Part shown: one piece after another, positions 1-11,486 of the stretch
Layout of the letters: each line of letters begins with the position of its first letter
Numbering within the stretch: position 1 is the stretch's first letter
Assembly: GCA_000310025.1 (NCBI GenBank)
Contig: FN649750.1
Span: 985,824-1,049,823 of the forward strand
DNA from: Ectocarpus siliculosus
Taxonomy: Eukaryota; Sar; Phaeophyceae; Ectocarpales; Ectocarpaceae
DNA: 64,000 nucleotides
Direction: 5' to 3'
Notes under the pieces: generated by a model
Told to the model about the DNA's origin: nothing
What the model saw: only the letters and a program-made list of their open reading frames with translations
Databases searched by the model: none
Made by a program: the position numbers and the translations under genes

Positions 1-123
1 TGAGCCTTCAATGTTAACGAGATGTTGCGTGGAAGGGAAAACACCCATCTTAGGAGGGACGAGTGACGACAACACGTATATGGGAAAATCGATTTGTATG
101 GTTGGCGGTTCTCCTTCGATGTT

Positions 124-262
124 CACATGCTGCCTCCTAACGTTCGGCGTGTGTTCTGAGGTCACATGCTGCCTCTTTACGTACGGCGTGTGTTGAGGTC
201 ACGTGCCACCCGTGTTTTGAGGTCACATACTGCCTCTTGACGTACAGTGTGTTCTTGCGGTC
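124..262. repeat. Imperfect tandem repeat, unit ~37-39 bp
   Basis: Three to four degenerate copies of a unit starting CACATGCTGCCTC and containing GTACGGCGTGTGTT begin near 124, 163, 200 and 224. The third copy is internally degraded. I see no gene in 1-1987; the open frames there are short and have no recognisable domain or splice context. Confidence 0.7.
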
Positions 263-1638
263 TGCAGTGCCGGCGGTACATCCGTGTCGTGGGAGTATTT
301 CAATTTCAGAGGGCCTCTCACCGGCGAAGAGTTTCATGGTCAACTCGCTGTGGGCTGTTCTGTCCCAAAACGGTCGCTTATGTAGATACGCTGTCGTCGA
401 AAGCCTCCCTCCAACGGTTTCAGTAGCAAGATGGCAGGGGGGCGGCCGTAGGCGTATTAACAGGGTTTGAGGCGTCTGTTGCTGTGCTAGAGAGGGCGGG
501 TAGCGAAATCACTACGCCGAGGGCACCGGTATGCGCGTCAACCACAAAAATATGAGTGCTGTTCATTCCAGTGAGGTGTAACTATCCTATCCTCTCGTCA
601 AAACGGCTTCGGAAAGTACAAGCCATCACGAATCACGCACACTTGTACGGCGGGTTAGTTACGACAGATGCGAGCTGGTAACTACGTGTTTCATATTGTT
701 CCGGTTATATTTCGAAAATATGCGTGTTTTGAGCAGGTGGTGTTGTGTGTTGCATGTATGATGCGAGTCGGCGGCATCCCTTTTGGTAGTGGTTGAAGCT
801 TCACATCGACGTAAGACACAGGGAATAATAATTTCATTGTTCCTGCGCACGGTGGCGCTGAATCTCCGATTCATGTTGTTTGGTGATTGACTTTGGTTGG
901 TACGACACATGAACGCACCACATTGCTGGGTGGGGATTGCGACGTTATTAGATGCAAATCGGCAAAGTACTTGTAGCGTATCGTACATGTTTTCACGAGG
1001 CATTTTGGCCCGGGCCAAAATTCGTCCCATGATCCGGCAATCGCGTCGTCACATGATGGCGTTCAATCAATTTTAACGTCATTTTTTTCTCGTCTCTTTC
1101 ACCAGATTGCCAACAACACAAACACTCAGCACACGTCACCGCAGAGTGCGGCATACCAATCGCGGAGAATCAACCGTTCTTCGACCAGAAGTCACCGGGG
1201 CGTGACGGGTACAACACGGACAGAATTTTACTTCGCTAGGGCAAAAAACACGCCCACACTTGCTGCTTTTCAACTGAACAGCATTTGTACTTCGTTATCT
1301 CCAAGCCAGGCTTGTTTCTCATGTTAGTGCTTGTCCGAATTTTCTAGTGCCAGTGGTGACGAAAACAGGGCACACACGCCGGGAAATCGACAATGAAAAT
1401 CACACACGCAGGGTGACGATAGGCACGGGGCTCCTGGGTACGGTCCTCCCCCAACGTACTACAAAACAAAACAGCAGTAAATAGGGGACATTCATCTCGG
1501 AAAAACAGAGTAAATTTAGGAGAACCAAACCAGATACCATTGTCAGGCCAGACCAGGAGATATATGCTGGGGCCGCACGGCTTCCCCACCCGCGTAGTAT
1601 GCCCGAAGGTTCCACATCGGGTTTTCACCGACCAGGCG

Positions 1639-1706
1639 CCCCCCTCCCGCACCACACGCCTCCTAGATTAAGTACCTATTTAGTGGAGTGTGGTGCGGAG
1701 GGAGGG
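1639..1706. repeat. Inverted repeat / hairpin
   Basis: The arm at 1639-1657 (CCCCTCCCGCACCACAC core) is complementary to the arm at 1688-1706 (GTGTGGTGCGGAGGGAGGG), with a loop of about 30 nt. It lies ~280 bp downstream of the stop codon of the histidine kinase on the minus strand. It could be a small MITE remnant or a 3' structure; nothing in the sequence decides between them. Confidence 0.55.
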
Positions 1707-1987
1707 CATCGTAATGGCAAAAAGAAGAAAGAACAAAGAATAATAGCAAAAACATCTCCAACGACTAAAATGCCGACTAGGGGCCAAAGCATGCGTCTGG
1801 AGGTGGTCAGCGGCGGGCAAGCAAGGGGTCGTCTACCAACCACGACCAAATAAACCAAGGCCAAGGCCAAGGGGCCGGCACCGGCACCAGGGGCATACAG
1901 ACAAAAGTACAGAAGCTGGAGGGGGAGAAGACAACACGCACCCAGTAACAAAATATAGTAAGACAACTGTAACACGTGCAATCTTTC

Positions 1988-4309
1988 TCACTTCCCTGTT
2001 GCCGGATGTGCACCGGCGTCGTTGAGGTGCCTCCTCGCGTGTTCCTTCTCCTCGGGGGAGCAGTGCCTGGCAAATATCTCCACGATCTTGGCCTTGGTCA
2101 CTGGCTTCGTGACGAACCCGCTCCCCCCCATCTCGGAACACCTCGATATTACGTCGGACTGCACGTTTGCCGAGACGAAGATCACAGGAGTCTCCTTGTT
2201 GCGAGTGCCGGACCTGATCTTCGCGCACGCATCCACCCCGTTCATCACGGGCATGACCATGTCCATGAGAACGAGCGAGTACCTGCCGGCGTCGCACATC
2301 TGGACCGCCTGGAGGCCGTTGTCACACGTGTCGGCGTCTACACCGACGCTCTTGAGGATCCTCGACAGCACCTTCCTGTTCACGAGCACATCGTCGACCA
2401 CGAGGATCTTCGGGTGGGTCGAGTTTTCTTGGGGCTCCAAGGTTGTAATGGGATCCAGGGCGCACGCGATGGACGAGGCGGAGCTTTCGGTATTTTTTGC
2501 ATCGTCTACGGTGGCGTCCGTGTATACTTTCCTGAGCGGTGGCACGGTCCCGCCGGGTTCGGGCGGGGTTTTCGCCTCCACCGTGAAGGTGACGGTGGTC
2601 CCCACCCCTAGGGTGCTAGAGCACACGATCTCTCCCCCCATGAGCCCGCACAGCTGCCTGCAGATGCTCAACCCGAGCCCCGTCCCCCCTACGTCCGTCC
2701 TGGAGTGAACCTGCTTAAAGGCTGTAAAAGCCTCCTTCGCGCTGTCCTGCGTCATGCCGCACCCGGTGTCCTGGACACTTACGCGGATGTAGCGCTTGGC
2801 TCTGGCTCCGGACTCGACTCTGGGCTTGGAATCCCCCTCCTCCACACAAGAGATGGCTGTGGCTCTGGGCCTGGCTCTGGGCCTGGCTCTGGGCTTGACG
2901 TCCCCCTTCTTGATGCAAGAAACAACTATTTTGATGAAGCCGGCGTCGGTGAACTTCAGGGAGTTGGTCAGCAGGTTGATGAGCACCTGCTGTATCCTGA
3001 ACCCGTCCCCAACGATCTTCTCGGGTACCCCGTCCACGAACTCCAGGGCAATCTCCAACTTGATCTTGTTGGACTCGTGCTTCATCCTGTGCGCTATCAA
3101 CGCGTTTTTCACGGTGCTCTTGACAACATCCTGCACCCTGATGGTGTCCTCCCTGATGTCCAGGAGCCCGGCCTCTATCTTGGACATGTCGAGGATATCG
3201 TTGATTAGCGCCATGAGAGTCGCCCCGCACGATGATATGGTCTTCACGTAGTACTTGGACGTGGAGTCAAGGTTCTTCTCCGCCAGGAGCTCCGACATCC
3301 CCAGGATTCCGTTCATGGGCGTCCGGATCTCGTGCGAAATGTCGGCGATGAACCTCGACTTGAGGCTCGAGTACCGCTCGGCCCTAACCCTGGAACCGTT
3401 CATGAGTAGCAGAGTCACGGCCAGGCTGGCAACGATGGCCACGCCGGAGACGAACAGATAGACGAAGAAGTCGCTGTACTCCTGATTGTCGAGCTCCGAG
3501 ACAAGGATGTCCATCACGCTCGAGTTGAACCGCATCGAGTTGTCGTCGTCCAGGTCTCTCTGCGGTTCCGAGTCGAAGACCTTGTTGCCGTCCACGAAAA
3601 TCTCTACTTCGGTGCCGGGGAACGTCGACTCCAACTCCGTCACGAAACTTTCGAACAAGGCGTTGTATCTAATTACCATGGCGAGCACTCTATTGTTAGA
3701 AGGCCATGCCCAGCTGGAGATTATGGGGTAGAAGCCCACCCTCCCTAGCTCTCCTGTGTCTGCCAGGACGACATTGTCCAGGAACGTGGCCTCCCCCGAT
3801 TGCACCGCCGTGTCTATCGCGTCCGCCCTGGATTCTTCGGAATTTACCACCAAACCGAGGACGAGTTCATTCCTCGGAAATACGTACTCCACGACGTAGA
3901 GATCGCCCTCCACGTCCCGGTCGGTGATGTATCTCGGGACGATGGTCGTGTTGTACATCCCGCTCAACTCGCTGGCCACGGAGTCTAAGAGGGACGGGTC
4001 TACCCTCCTGATCAGTACCACCTGAGATATTTCTTCCTTGCTCGCCTGCTTGTCGGACAGGGTGTCAAAGTCGTCGGGGTCGGTGACATTGATGAAGCTC
4101 AGGGCGGTCACGAGCTCGGGCGTCGACGACGTCGTCGCGAAGAGAGAGAGGGCTCTCTCTGCGGAGAAACCCGACTCCTCGGAGTAAACCCACTCCTCCG
4201 CCGAGCCGCGGGAGGAGTCCACGAGCCTGGCCAGCAGGAATGAGCACGCGACACCCACCGCGAAGAAGACAAACGACCCTATCGAGCACGCGAGAGAGGC
4301 CTTGTCCAT
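1988..4309 (-). CDS. CHASE-domain hybrid sensor histidine kinase, intronless
   Basis: A 773-residue membrane sensor kinase with an attached receiver. A first membrane segment lies at ~7-29 and a second at ~279-303. They enclose an extracellular sensor region of ~250 residues with N-glycosylation sequons and a CHASE-like layout. A HisKA domain has phosphoacceptor H326 in the SHEIRTPMNG motif. The HATPase has its N box at ~N449, G1 DTGCGM at 514-519 and G2 GGTGLGLS at 541-548. A receiver has acidic residues D639/D640, phosphoacceptor D683 in LMDMVMP and K735. An Arg/Pro-rich repeat at ~473-485 interrupts the ATPase domain and is coded by a tandem DNA repeat near 2866-2900. All kinase and receiver residues needed for phosphorelay are present, so the product is probably active. 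The single uninterrupted exon contrasts with every other cellular gene here. Brown-algal phaeoviruses carry hybrid histidine kinases, so viral or retro origin is possible. The ligand is unknown. Confidence 0.93.
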   Translation of the reverse strand: MDKASLACSIGSFVFFAVGVACSFLLARLVDSSRGSAEEWVYSEESGFSAERALSLFATTSSTPELVTALSFINVTDPDDFDTLSDKQASKEEISQVVLIRRVDPSLLDSVASELSGMYNTTIVPRYITDRDVEGDLYVVEYVFPRNELVLGLVVNSEESRADAIDTAVQSGEATFLDNVVLADTGELGRVGFYPIISSWAWPSNNRVLAMVIRYNALFESFVTELESTFPGTEVEIFVDGNKVFDSEPQRDLDDDNSMRFNSSVMDILVSELDNQEYSDFFVYLFVSGVAIVASLAVTLLLMNGSRVRAERYSSLKSRFIADISHEIRTPMNGILGMSELLAEKNLDSTSKYYVKTISSCGATLMALINDILDMSKIEAGLLDIREDTIRVQDVVKSTVKNALIAHRMKHESNKIKLEIALEFVDGVPEKIVGDGFRIQQVLINLLTNSLKFTDAGFIKIVVSCIKKGDVKPRARPRARPRATAISCVEEGDSKPRVESGARAKRYIRVSVQDTGCGMTQDSAKEAFTAFKQVHSRTDVGGTGLGLSICRQLCGLMGGEIVCSSTLGVGTTVTFTVEAKTPPEPGGTVPPLRKVYTDATVDDAKNTESSASSIACALDPITTLEPQENSTHPKILVVDDVLVNRKVLSRILKSVGVDADTCDNGLQAVQMCDAGRYSLVLMDMVMPVMNGVDACAKIRSGTRNKETPVIFVSANVQSDVISRCSEMGGSGFVTKPVTKAKIVEIFARHCSPEEKEHARRHLNDAGAHPATGK

Positions 4310-4618
4310 GGCGCAGGACCTGTTACTGCAGTAGTAGTGCGTCCGTCTCTGTGAACGTCGACTGACACACAGTCGAATATGACGTCAAGGTGTACAGCAG
4401 CACATGTAGTTCGCGTCTTTGTCGGATGTCAACAAACCGGGTGAGGGAGAGAGAGTGAGAGAGGTCGGTCAAAAAACACACACATACATACGGTCTAATC
4501 CGAAGGATAGTTTAGCCTCCCCCATGCTGCCCCCTCCCTCACGGGGTCCCCAGTTCATGGCAGATAGAAGTGTTTTGTGTTTTCACCCGCACTAAGACTG
4601 GCGTCTTTTCATTGGCCA

Positions 4619-4691
4619 CCCGGTTAGCGCGGTCGATGCTGATGATATTAAAAATACATACATTCGATCAGCCGGTTTAGCGCGGTCGATG
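4619..4691. repeat. Short direct repeat pair
   Basis: The word CCGGTT(T)AGCGCGGTCGATGC occurs at 4619-4639 and again near 4671-4691, each followed by an AT-rich stretch and ACATTCGAT. The rest of 4310-5003, upstream of the kinase, holds a CT/GA-rich tract near 4447 and no gene. Confidence 0.6.
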
Positions 4692-5195
4692 CAAACAATA
4701 AAAACACATTCGATCCACAGAGAACGCACTCGGTCGGTGCGGTCAAAGTTGTCGGCACCGAAAAAACATTCTGTGTCTTTCGCCGACCTTCGCCGAGGGT
4801 TCTTTTTTGTCACTCATGCCAACTTGATTGTATGCACGCAAAAACTGAAAATGCTGCTGTAGTCGGGAACTCTACAAAATTGAGCCGTGACACAGAACCA
4901 AAACAAGCATTACATTTTTTTCGCGAACCCAAAAAATGATACTCACTCCTGGTAGTTCTGTGTAGGAACAGGAACACAGGGACCATGGGTAGGGATGAAT
5001 TTTTTAACCCTTACGTGACTACACCCCCGAATCGGGCATGTTAGCAGGCACGATAACTCTTATATGCGACAACTTTCGAACCGAATTGAGCTGTGGATAC
5101 CTGCGTCGACGACGGCTCGACGGTACGACTAGACCGCTCGAAAAGAAACAAAGTAACGACCGGGGACAGAAACAGCACGTCCCCTATACAGAAAA

Positions 5196-6278
5196 TTGAA
5201 AGCCTGGGAGTTGCAATGCTCCGCAGCACCCTGCATCCCGCGCTGCTGCTGTGCTGCTGTGGACCTCAGTCCAGCACGCAGAAACGCGATAATGATGCTG
5301 TTTTTCCTCCTGCTTGTTGCGATTTTTCGCACGAGCGCTATGGACGGGGTTCCTGTGTATCACGTTCGCAAGGAACAGGAGCTAGCTCCCCAGCCGGCTG
5401 CGTTGGGCCAACGGGTACAGCAGCACATCGATGGATCTGCGTCGCGCATCATTTGCAGCACAGAATTGACAAGAGGTGGGAGGGTTATGGTCTTGCCCGA
5501 ACCGCGCTGGTGTGTATACCGTAAAGCCGGATGGCCACTGCGGGTTTAGTGCGATGTCCGCGGGTGTGCAGGTTTGCCTCGGTAGAACAAGGGCCGCCCC
5601 CACCCCAGAGAACATGAGGAGCGTGGTCGCCCGTCGAGCCACGGAACATGTTCTTGGCGCATCCGGTGTTGAGGACTTGACAGCTGTACTCTCACCAGAC
5701 CAGCTTGGGCGGGCCCGGAGTGTGCGTATACCGGATGTTTTAGGAGCTGCCGTGGAAGAAATGACGGCGCCGGAGGATAAGACGGTCGGTTGGTTTCGCG
5801 AGAAAGCCCAGCTAAGTGCAACAACAAAATGGATTGACGTGACCTGGTTCTCTTTTCTGGCGTCGGAGTACGGGGTGAACATCATGTTGTGGGAGCCAAG
5901 CCCCACGTACGGCACAGTTCAGCCGTACTCAGCAGCCCTCACGGCAGGCATGTTCTTGTTCGAGAAAAAAGACAAAATGGACGAGGAGGGGGATCGCTGG
6001 GTGCATCTGCTCTATCGGAAACACGACGATCCGTGGGCAGCGCGCGAGGGTGTAGGTGAGGCAGGCCATAAACAGCACAACCACTTCGACCGTCTGCAGC
6101 TTGGACTCAACGTACATACTTCCTTCATCGATGTCGTCAGAGTTGCAAAGGAGAAAGCGCTAGGAATGGCGGCGCCGGTGCCGTCGGCGAGCGCCACGGC
6201 CGGGAAGAAAGCGCCAGGGTCCGCAAAGGTGGACGGAGAAGAGGAGGACGATCCCGAGTTCAGCATGAGACCAAGCGG

Positions 6279-6309
<31 letters not shown>

Positions 6310-6357
6310 CGGCAAGCGGAGGGAAAGGCTGCAGCGGGAAAGAAAAGGTCGGGGTGA
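5196..6357 (+). CDS. OTU-like cysteine peptidase carried by the piggyBac element, possible frameshift
   Basis: The frame 5476-6357 (293 codons from a GTG) carries an OTU-type signature. The nucleophile motif is PDGHCGFSA, with Asp 19 and Cys 22. A WIDVTWFSFLASEYGVNIMLW block follows the usual middle strand, and HNHFDRLQL supplies the catalytic His 203 and Asp 205. The C-terminus from ~225 is Ala/Lys/Ser-rich low complexity with an AGC run. OTU proteases remove ubiquitin-like modifiers. No ATG precedes the Cys in this frame (stop at 5467). The overlapping frame 5196-5549 ends in residues that read smoothly into the OTU start if shifted by one base near 5520, and contains a hydrophobic MMLFFLLLVAIF stretch. 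So either a short intron, a sequencing error or a real frameshift breaks the 5' end. The frame also ends 4 bp into the transposase frame, suggesting a one-base separation of a former fusion. Confidence 0.7.
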
Positions 6358-9300
6358 AGCGACCAACCGAGAGGCAGCCAGGGGACAGCAAGAGGCACAA
6401 GGCGGGGGGTGCACCGGGGAAGCAGCGCAAGGCGGTTGGTGTGCCGGGGAAGCGCAAGGCGGGGGGTGCACCAGGGGAGGGGAGGCGTGCCGCAAAGAAA
6501 TGCAAGAGTACGCCGACGGGTAGGAGGAAATCGGTGAAGAGCAACGGCCAAGTAGACGAAGCCAACTATGATTCCGACGGCAGCATCGGGGGGGGGGACC
6601 ACGAGCGAACCCAGGGCTCCTTCGCTAGCATGTCGCAGAACGAGAAGAAGGTGGTGGCCGCCATGAAGAAGATCCAGGAGCTCAAGTACAGGCGGGCGTA
6701 CTTGCTGAGCAACAAGAGGAGGGCGCGGGGTCTAAAGGTGGGTTTGTGTTCGTGTAGACTTTTCTCTTGGCATTTTCCAGGTGAACAGGCGGACCTAAGA
6801 GAAGACGACGATTTATGGTGGTGCAAAAGTTGAGTCCGATAAATAGTGCGAATCAATACTGCTGTAGCAGTTTCTTACGTTTTTTTTTTCGCTTGGAATA
6901 CCGAGTAGAGAGTGCCCTATCAACGCTGAACAAACGCGTGTCTAGGTAGGCACTTTGTTTCGCCTCGTGTGGTCGCTAGTCTCTACCAAAAATAATCTTA
7001 GAAGTGTTGGTAAAAAGCACCTGGTTGCTTGCATGATCATGTTGACGCCTCCGTGCCTGGCTCCTGTTGCTCAACACGGGTGTGGTTTCCAATGTTGGCA
7101 GGGGGGCAACGAATGTCGAGTTCACGATTCGGAGTATGTAAATGCATGTGCGTGACCTGAACACCCTACTGGCCCTGTATGGTGTTACTTTTGATCGCCG
7201 TGTAAGTTTCACGTGAATCTCTCGCTCGCTCGATTCGTAGGTGTTAGTGACACCGTCGCCTCGTACGACTTTATTTTTTTTCGGATGATTGAACACAACA
7301 CGGCAGGGTATGAATTGACACAACTGCCGCTCTGTTTCCGCTGTTTGCCGACGACGTGCTCAACCCAGCTCAAGGCCATACGCGACAGGGAGAAGGAGAG
7401 GCTCAAGAAAGCGGCAGAAAAGGAAAAAAAAAAACAGCTTCGGCCGCGGCAGGAGGTGGAGGAGGGGGAGCGACAAGAGAGAGAGGAGCTAGAGAAGCAG
7501 CAGCAGCAGGAGCAGGAGGAGTTGAACGCTGAGGCGGAGGAGGCCCCGGAGGTGGCGTGGACTGACCGCGGCATTCCTGACTTTGCGGGAACGACGGACC
7601 ACAAGAAGAGAACCCGGCGGCAAGCGGTCAGCGCTGCTTCGCTGTCGGCGTCCGCGCGATCGAAGTTGCCCTCTCTCGATACCTTCATGGGCGGCCGCGA
7701 CGAGAACGGAGAGTTCCCGCTGAGTGGTTTGATGAAGACGTGCTTCAACATGATGTTCCCCGACAAGGCAGTAGATCTTTTCGTGCAAAAGGTGAGCATT
7801 GGTGTTTTCGTGTGGTCGCATTCCTTATTAAGTTGCACTCGAACAACTCACTAGGGGGGTTGCACGCAAGTAAGAGACCGAGCCGTTATGCGTCGGACTT
7901 GAAAGTAGTTCCGCGGGAAGGGGGGGAGGGGGGGGGGCGGGATGAATTGTATGACCTTTGTTGGTGTTTACACTGCATGATGTCGTCTGCATGCCTTGGT
8001 CGCCTAATCATACTGGCCGAATGTAGATCACAGCTCATCAAGATTGTCAAACACACGGGGGTTTATGCGGTGTTCATGCATACTTCCCTCCTGACGTGCT
8101 ACGTACCAGCGTATCGTGCAGGGGGTGGTTTGCAAGGGCGGATGCAATACCGCGGAATGTACTCCCTGTAGAGAAGCACCCTCCCCCCCCCCTATCCAGC
8201 GCGCGGGATCCCTGTTATGTATGTTGTAATTTGATTACCGATATCCACCCGACCAACCCAACAATTGAAAGCGGGTACTAGGTAGATGCCTGAGAACACA
8301 GTCTGTTGTGGCCCCTTGCGGTATTGCTTACGTTCCAAGACACCCGCGGAAGGCGTATGCGGATTAATTTAATCAAACATGTCTGTGCTGCCACGGCTTG
8401 CATCAACAATCATTGTGTATATATACGACACCTCGGCGCGACCTCTAGGGCGAATATGCTAATCTTCGCTCCGTCTTGTTGTCCCTGACCTCTTCCGCGC
8501 GAAACGTGATACTTTTCCAGGACAACAAGTACGTGAACCTTTGCACCACACCACCACCCCCCGGAGCTACGGAGAAGCGCAAGGAGCATCAGATGAAGAA
8601 GACGAGAACTCTAGGCAGGGTCACCCTGCCGGAACCCGCATTCGAGCGCAAGCACATCTACGGCATGCTGGGCATCACGATCACGATGGGGCTCACCAAG
8701 AAAACGCGCATGAGGAAGCACTGGAGTAGATCGTTGCACGACGACTATCCTCTAGTGAGGGCGTGCATGCCGCGTGACTTGTTCGAGCTGTTGTACTGCC
8801 GTTTCATCCACTGCTCGGACGGCAACGCTCCTCCTCGATTGTTGGACGAGGACAACACCCCTAACCCGGACTTCGATTCGAAGTGGCACATCAGGTGAGT
8901 TTTACCCGTCGGAGACTTCGAGCGTTCTGACTGTTGGACCACGCTCCTCCATTTTTTCATGTGGTGAAATAAAACGGCCTCCAAGCCGGCGAGTACCCTA
9001 GAATCCAAACCCAAAGGGTTCATGTCGTTGTACCTGTCGTTGCCCTACACCACCCGCCCTCCCCGTGGAATACTACACGTGACCACTACAGTAGCGTACA
9101 GTTGTACACCACCCGCCCTCCCCGTGGAATACTACACGTGACCACTACAGTAGCGTACGGTTGGGATGATCATAGCTACGGACTAGCGTGGTTGGTGTGT
9201 GTAATCAATAGGCGAGCATTCGTATGTCCGTTCGTGTCCCACGAATGTTCTACAACAGATTAACCAACGCCACACCTCCGTGCTAATCTTGACGTCGCTT

Positions 9301-11486
9301 CACCGGCAGAGAGCTCGAAGACATCTTGAACACCGCGTGGACGGAAAACATGGACTTCAACCAGTGGCTGTGCTACGACGAGCAGATGGTGAAGACTGTG
9401 TCGAGGTACGCGCACTTCCTCATGAGACACCAGCCCAAGAAGCCCATCACCCACGGTACGCGGTTTGTGTTTCGTGTTGTATGGACGATTCCTGCCGAAT
9501 GTGTGTTTTCCTTGTGACGGCCTTGCGGTGTGAGGGCTCGGCGGCTGGGGACATGGGCGAAGACCTTGCATAGTATTCGGTTTTCAAGGGCCACCATGTG
9601 GTGGAGTTGTCATTTTTGCTTTGTGGAGTTGACCCCCCCCCCCTCTCCCTCTACTGGGAAAATAGGAGCAGGAACATTTGGCGTTTAGGTCACATGAAGA
9701 AATCATGCCCGTGGGCATAATCCAAAGCTCGATTGCTACACAGAGCTCGGCGGTGCCGAAAATGGCGGAGCTGGAACCGTCAATGACTGTCCACGAGTTT
9801 CAAGCGGCAAACTCGAATAGAGTGCAAACGGGCACGATTGACTGCTGCGCCGCCTTGTTAATTCGCTCCACCATTTTTCCCTATTCACGTTGTTCCAATG
9901 CAGGCGTGAAGATGCTCGCGATCTGCGACGTCGCGGGGTACTGTTTCGTCAGCAGCGTCGAGGGTGGATTTTCGGGGGATCCCAAGCTGAGGAAGTGGTC
10001 TGACTGCCCTCTGGGACGGACCACTCGGCACGTTCTACATGTCCTGCTCGACGCCTGCAAGGAGTTCGGTGACAAAATCGACGGCTCTGGCGTGCACATC
10101 GCAATGGACAACTACTTCACAAGCCCGACACTGTTCGAGTGTCTTGCGGCCCACGACATCTTCGCGGTGGGAACGTGCCGGGTTAACCGAACCGCTGGCG
10201 CGATCCCTTTCTTGCAGAGCCTCGATCGCATCCCCGTCAAGCGGGGAGACATGCACTTCGCCCGCGCCGGCAATGTCGCATTCGTGCAGTGGCTCGACTC
10301 GAAGGATATCATCCTGTGCAGCACCATCCACCTCGCGCAACCTCGCGCCGCCATCGGCCAGCCCAAGAAGGAAGACGACGACGGCGGCGACGACCATTTC
10401 GCACCTCTACCTTACAGGTGACCTTTTTTGTTGTTGTTGACCAGATTCATGTTTTTATTTCTGCGTCTTCATGTCGGATGCCTCGCTCGAGTAGCATGTC
10501 GGTCAAACTGGTTCGTGCAAAGGTTGATGGAGTTCAAAGTTTGGTGTTGCCAAAATGCAGCGGCTCGGGTTCATGCCTTTAGTATTCGGTTCGTCACACA
10601 GGCTGTTCTCACCGACCGGGAACGTGCTTGGGGCTTGAGCATTGTAGTGTTGACAGGGGCTGATGCTACGCCGGGGTAAAAATAGGTTGCTACGTCCGAC
10701 GACCTCCATCCAGTTCGTCGTCGCCGCAGCCGCAAGTGTGGTGCCTGACCCATGTGTTCCGCCTGCCCCCCGCCTGCCTGCCCCTTTTCGTGCGTGTCCA
10801 GCCTGCGCAAAGCTGGGCAGAAGGGGAAACCCATGGAGCTACAGCAGCCGTGGATGCGTAAGGATTACGTGGCCAACATGGGGGGAGTAGATACGGCCGA
10901 CCAACAGAATGGTTCCCACGCCCATGACCACAAGGCGTGCACGAACTACTGGCGGCGAGTGATGGAGGCCAAGATTGAGCAGACGTTCACCAACATTTTC
11001 GTGATGTTCAAGGCTTTGGTAGCCTTCTGGGACGGTGAAGCGAAGGAGAGGCTCGAGAGAGGAGACCTAGACCTTGAGTCGTCGATGGAGTTGGAGGGAG
11101 TGGTGAAGGAGCTCCGCAGGTTGGCCAATCTTGAGAGGTCGGACTGGGACGAACAGATGTCGACGGAGCTCATGGGGAGGTGCGGTGTTGGTAGCCTCAA
11201 CAAGGGGGGGAGACAGGTCAAAGATACGGAACCCCCGAAGGACGTTTGGGGGAGCGTTCACATTAAGACAAAACGCAAGTGCATGTACCCCGGATGCAAG
11301 AAAACGACAAGAAAAGGGTGTGCCTGCGAGGCGTTCTGCGGTGCAGGGCGGGAGGGGGGCGGGGGGGTTTTGATGTGCAAGGGATGCTTCGAGAACCCGG
11401 CGAGGCACGCTAGGGCCGCACGGGCTGAACGGCAGGCCTCGAAGTTCGGAAAAAGGACACGGAAGGATATGAACTGGTGCTCGTGA
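6354..11486 (+). CDS. piggyBac transposase, multi-exon, catalytic triad intact
   Basis: Exons read from splice sites with agreeing phases: ..-6737, 7369-7791, 8521-8894, 9310-9455, 9904-10417, 10802-11486. The N-terminus is Lys-rich and then coiled-coil-like (E/K/Q-rich). The transposase core starts near 7690. The third exon has the conserved IYGMLGITITMGLTKK and the RDLFELL block. The catalytic aspartates are in YDEQMVK (near 9380), MDNYFTS (near 10105) and MGGVDTADQ (near 10885). The C-terminus is a cysteine-rich domain (CMYPGCKK...CACEAFC...CKGCFENPARH) typical of piggyBac enzymes that bind the element ends. The first ATG in frame is at 6630. The open frame reaches back into a Gln run overlapping the OTU frame, so the true start may be in an upstream exon. 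There is no internal stop in the assembled exons. It mobilises DNA at TTAA sites by hairpin cut-and-paste. Cellular domestication is unlikely because matching element ends are present. Confidence 0.9.
9046..9163. repeat. Near-perfect 59-bp tandem duplication in a transposase intron
   Basis: Two copies beginning TACACCACCCGCCCTCCCCG start at 9046 and 9105 and differ at about one base (GTACAGTTG versus GTACGGTTG). The copy lies inside the intron 8895-9309 of the piggyBac transposase. The low divergence implies a very recent duplication or an assembly artefact. Confidence 0.85.

Noticed and set aside
1976-2708. Long plus-strand open frames (211 and 228 codons)
   Set aside because: They lie antisense to the histidine kinase and arise from its codon bias; the kinase frame has full domain support.
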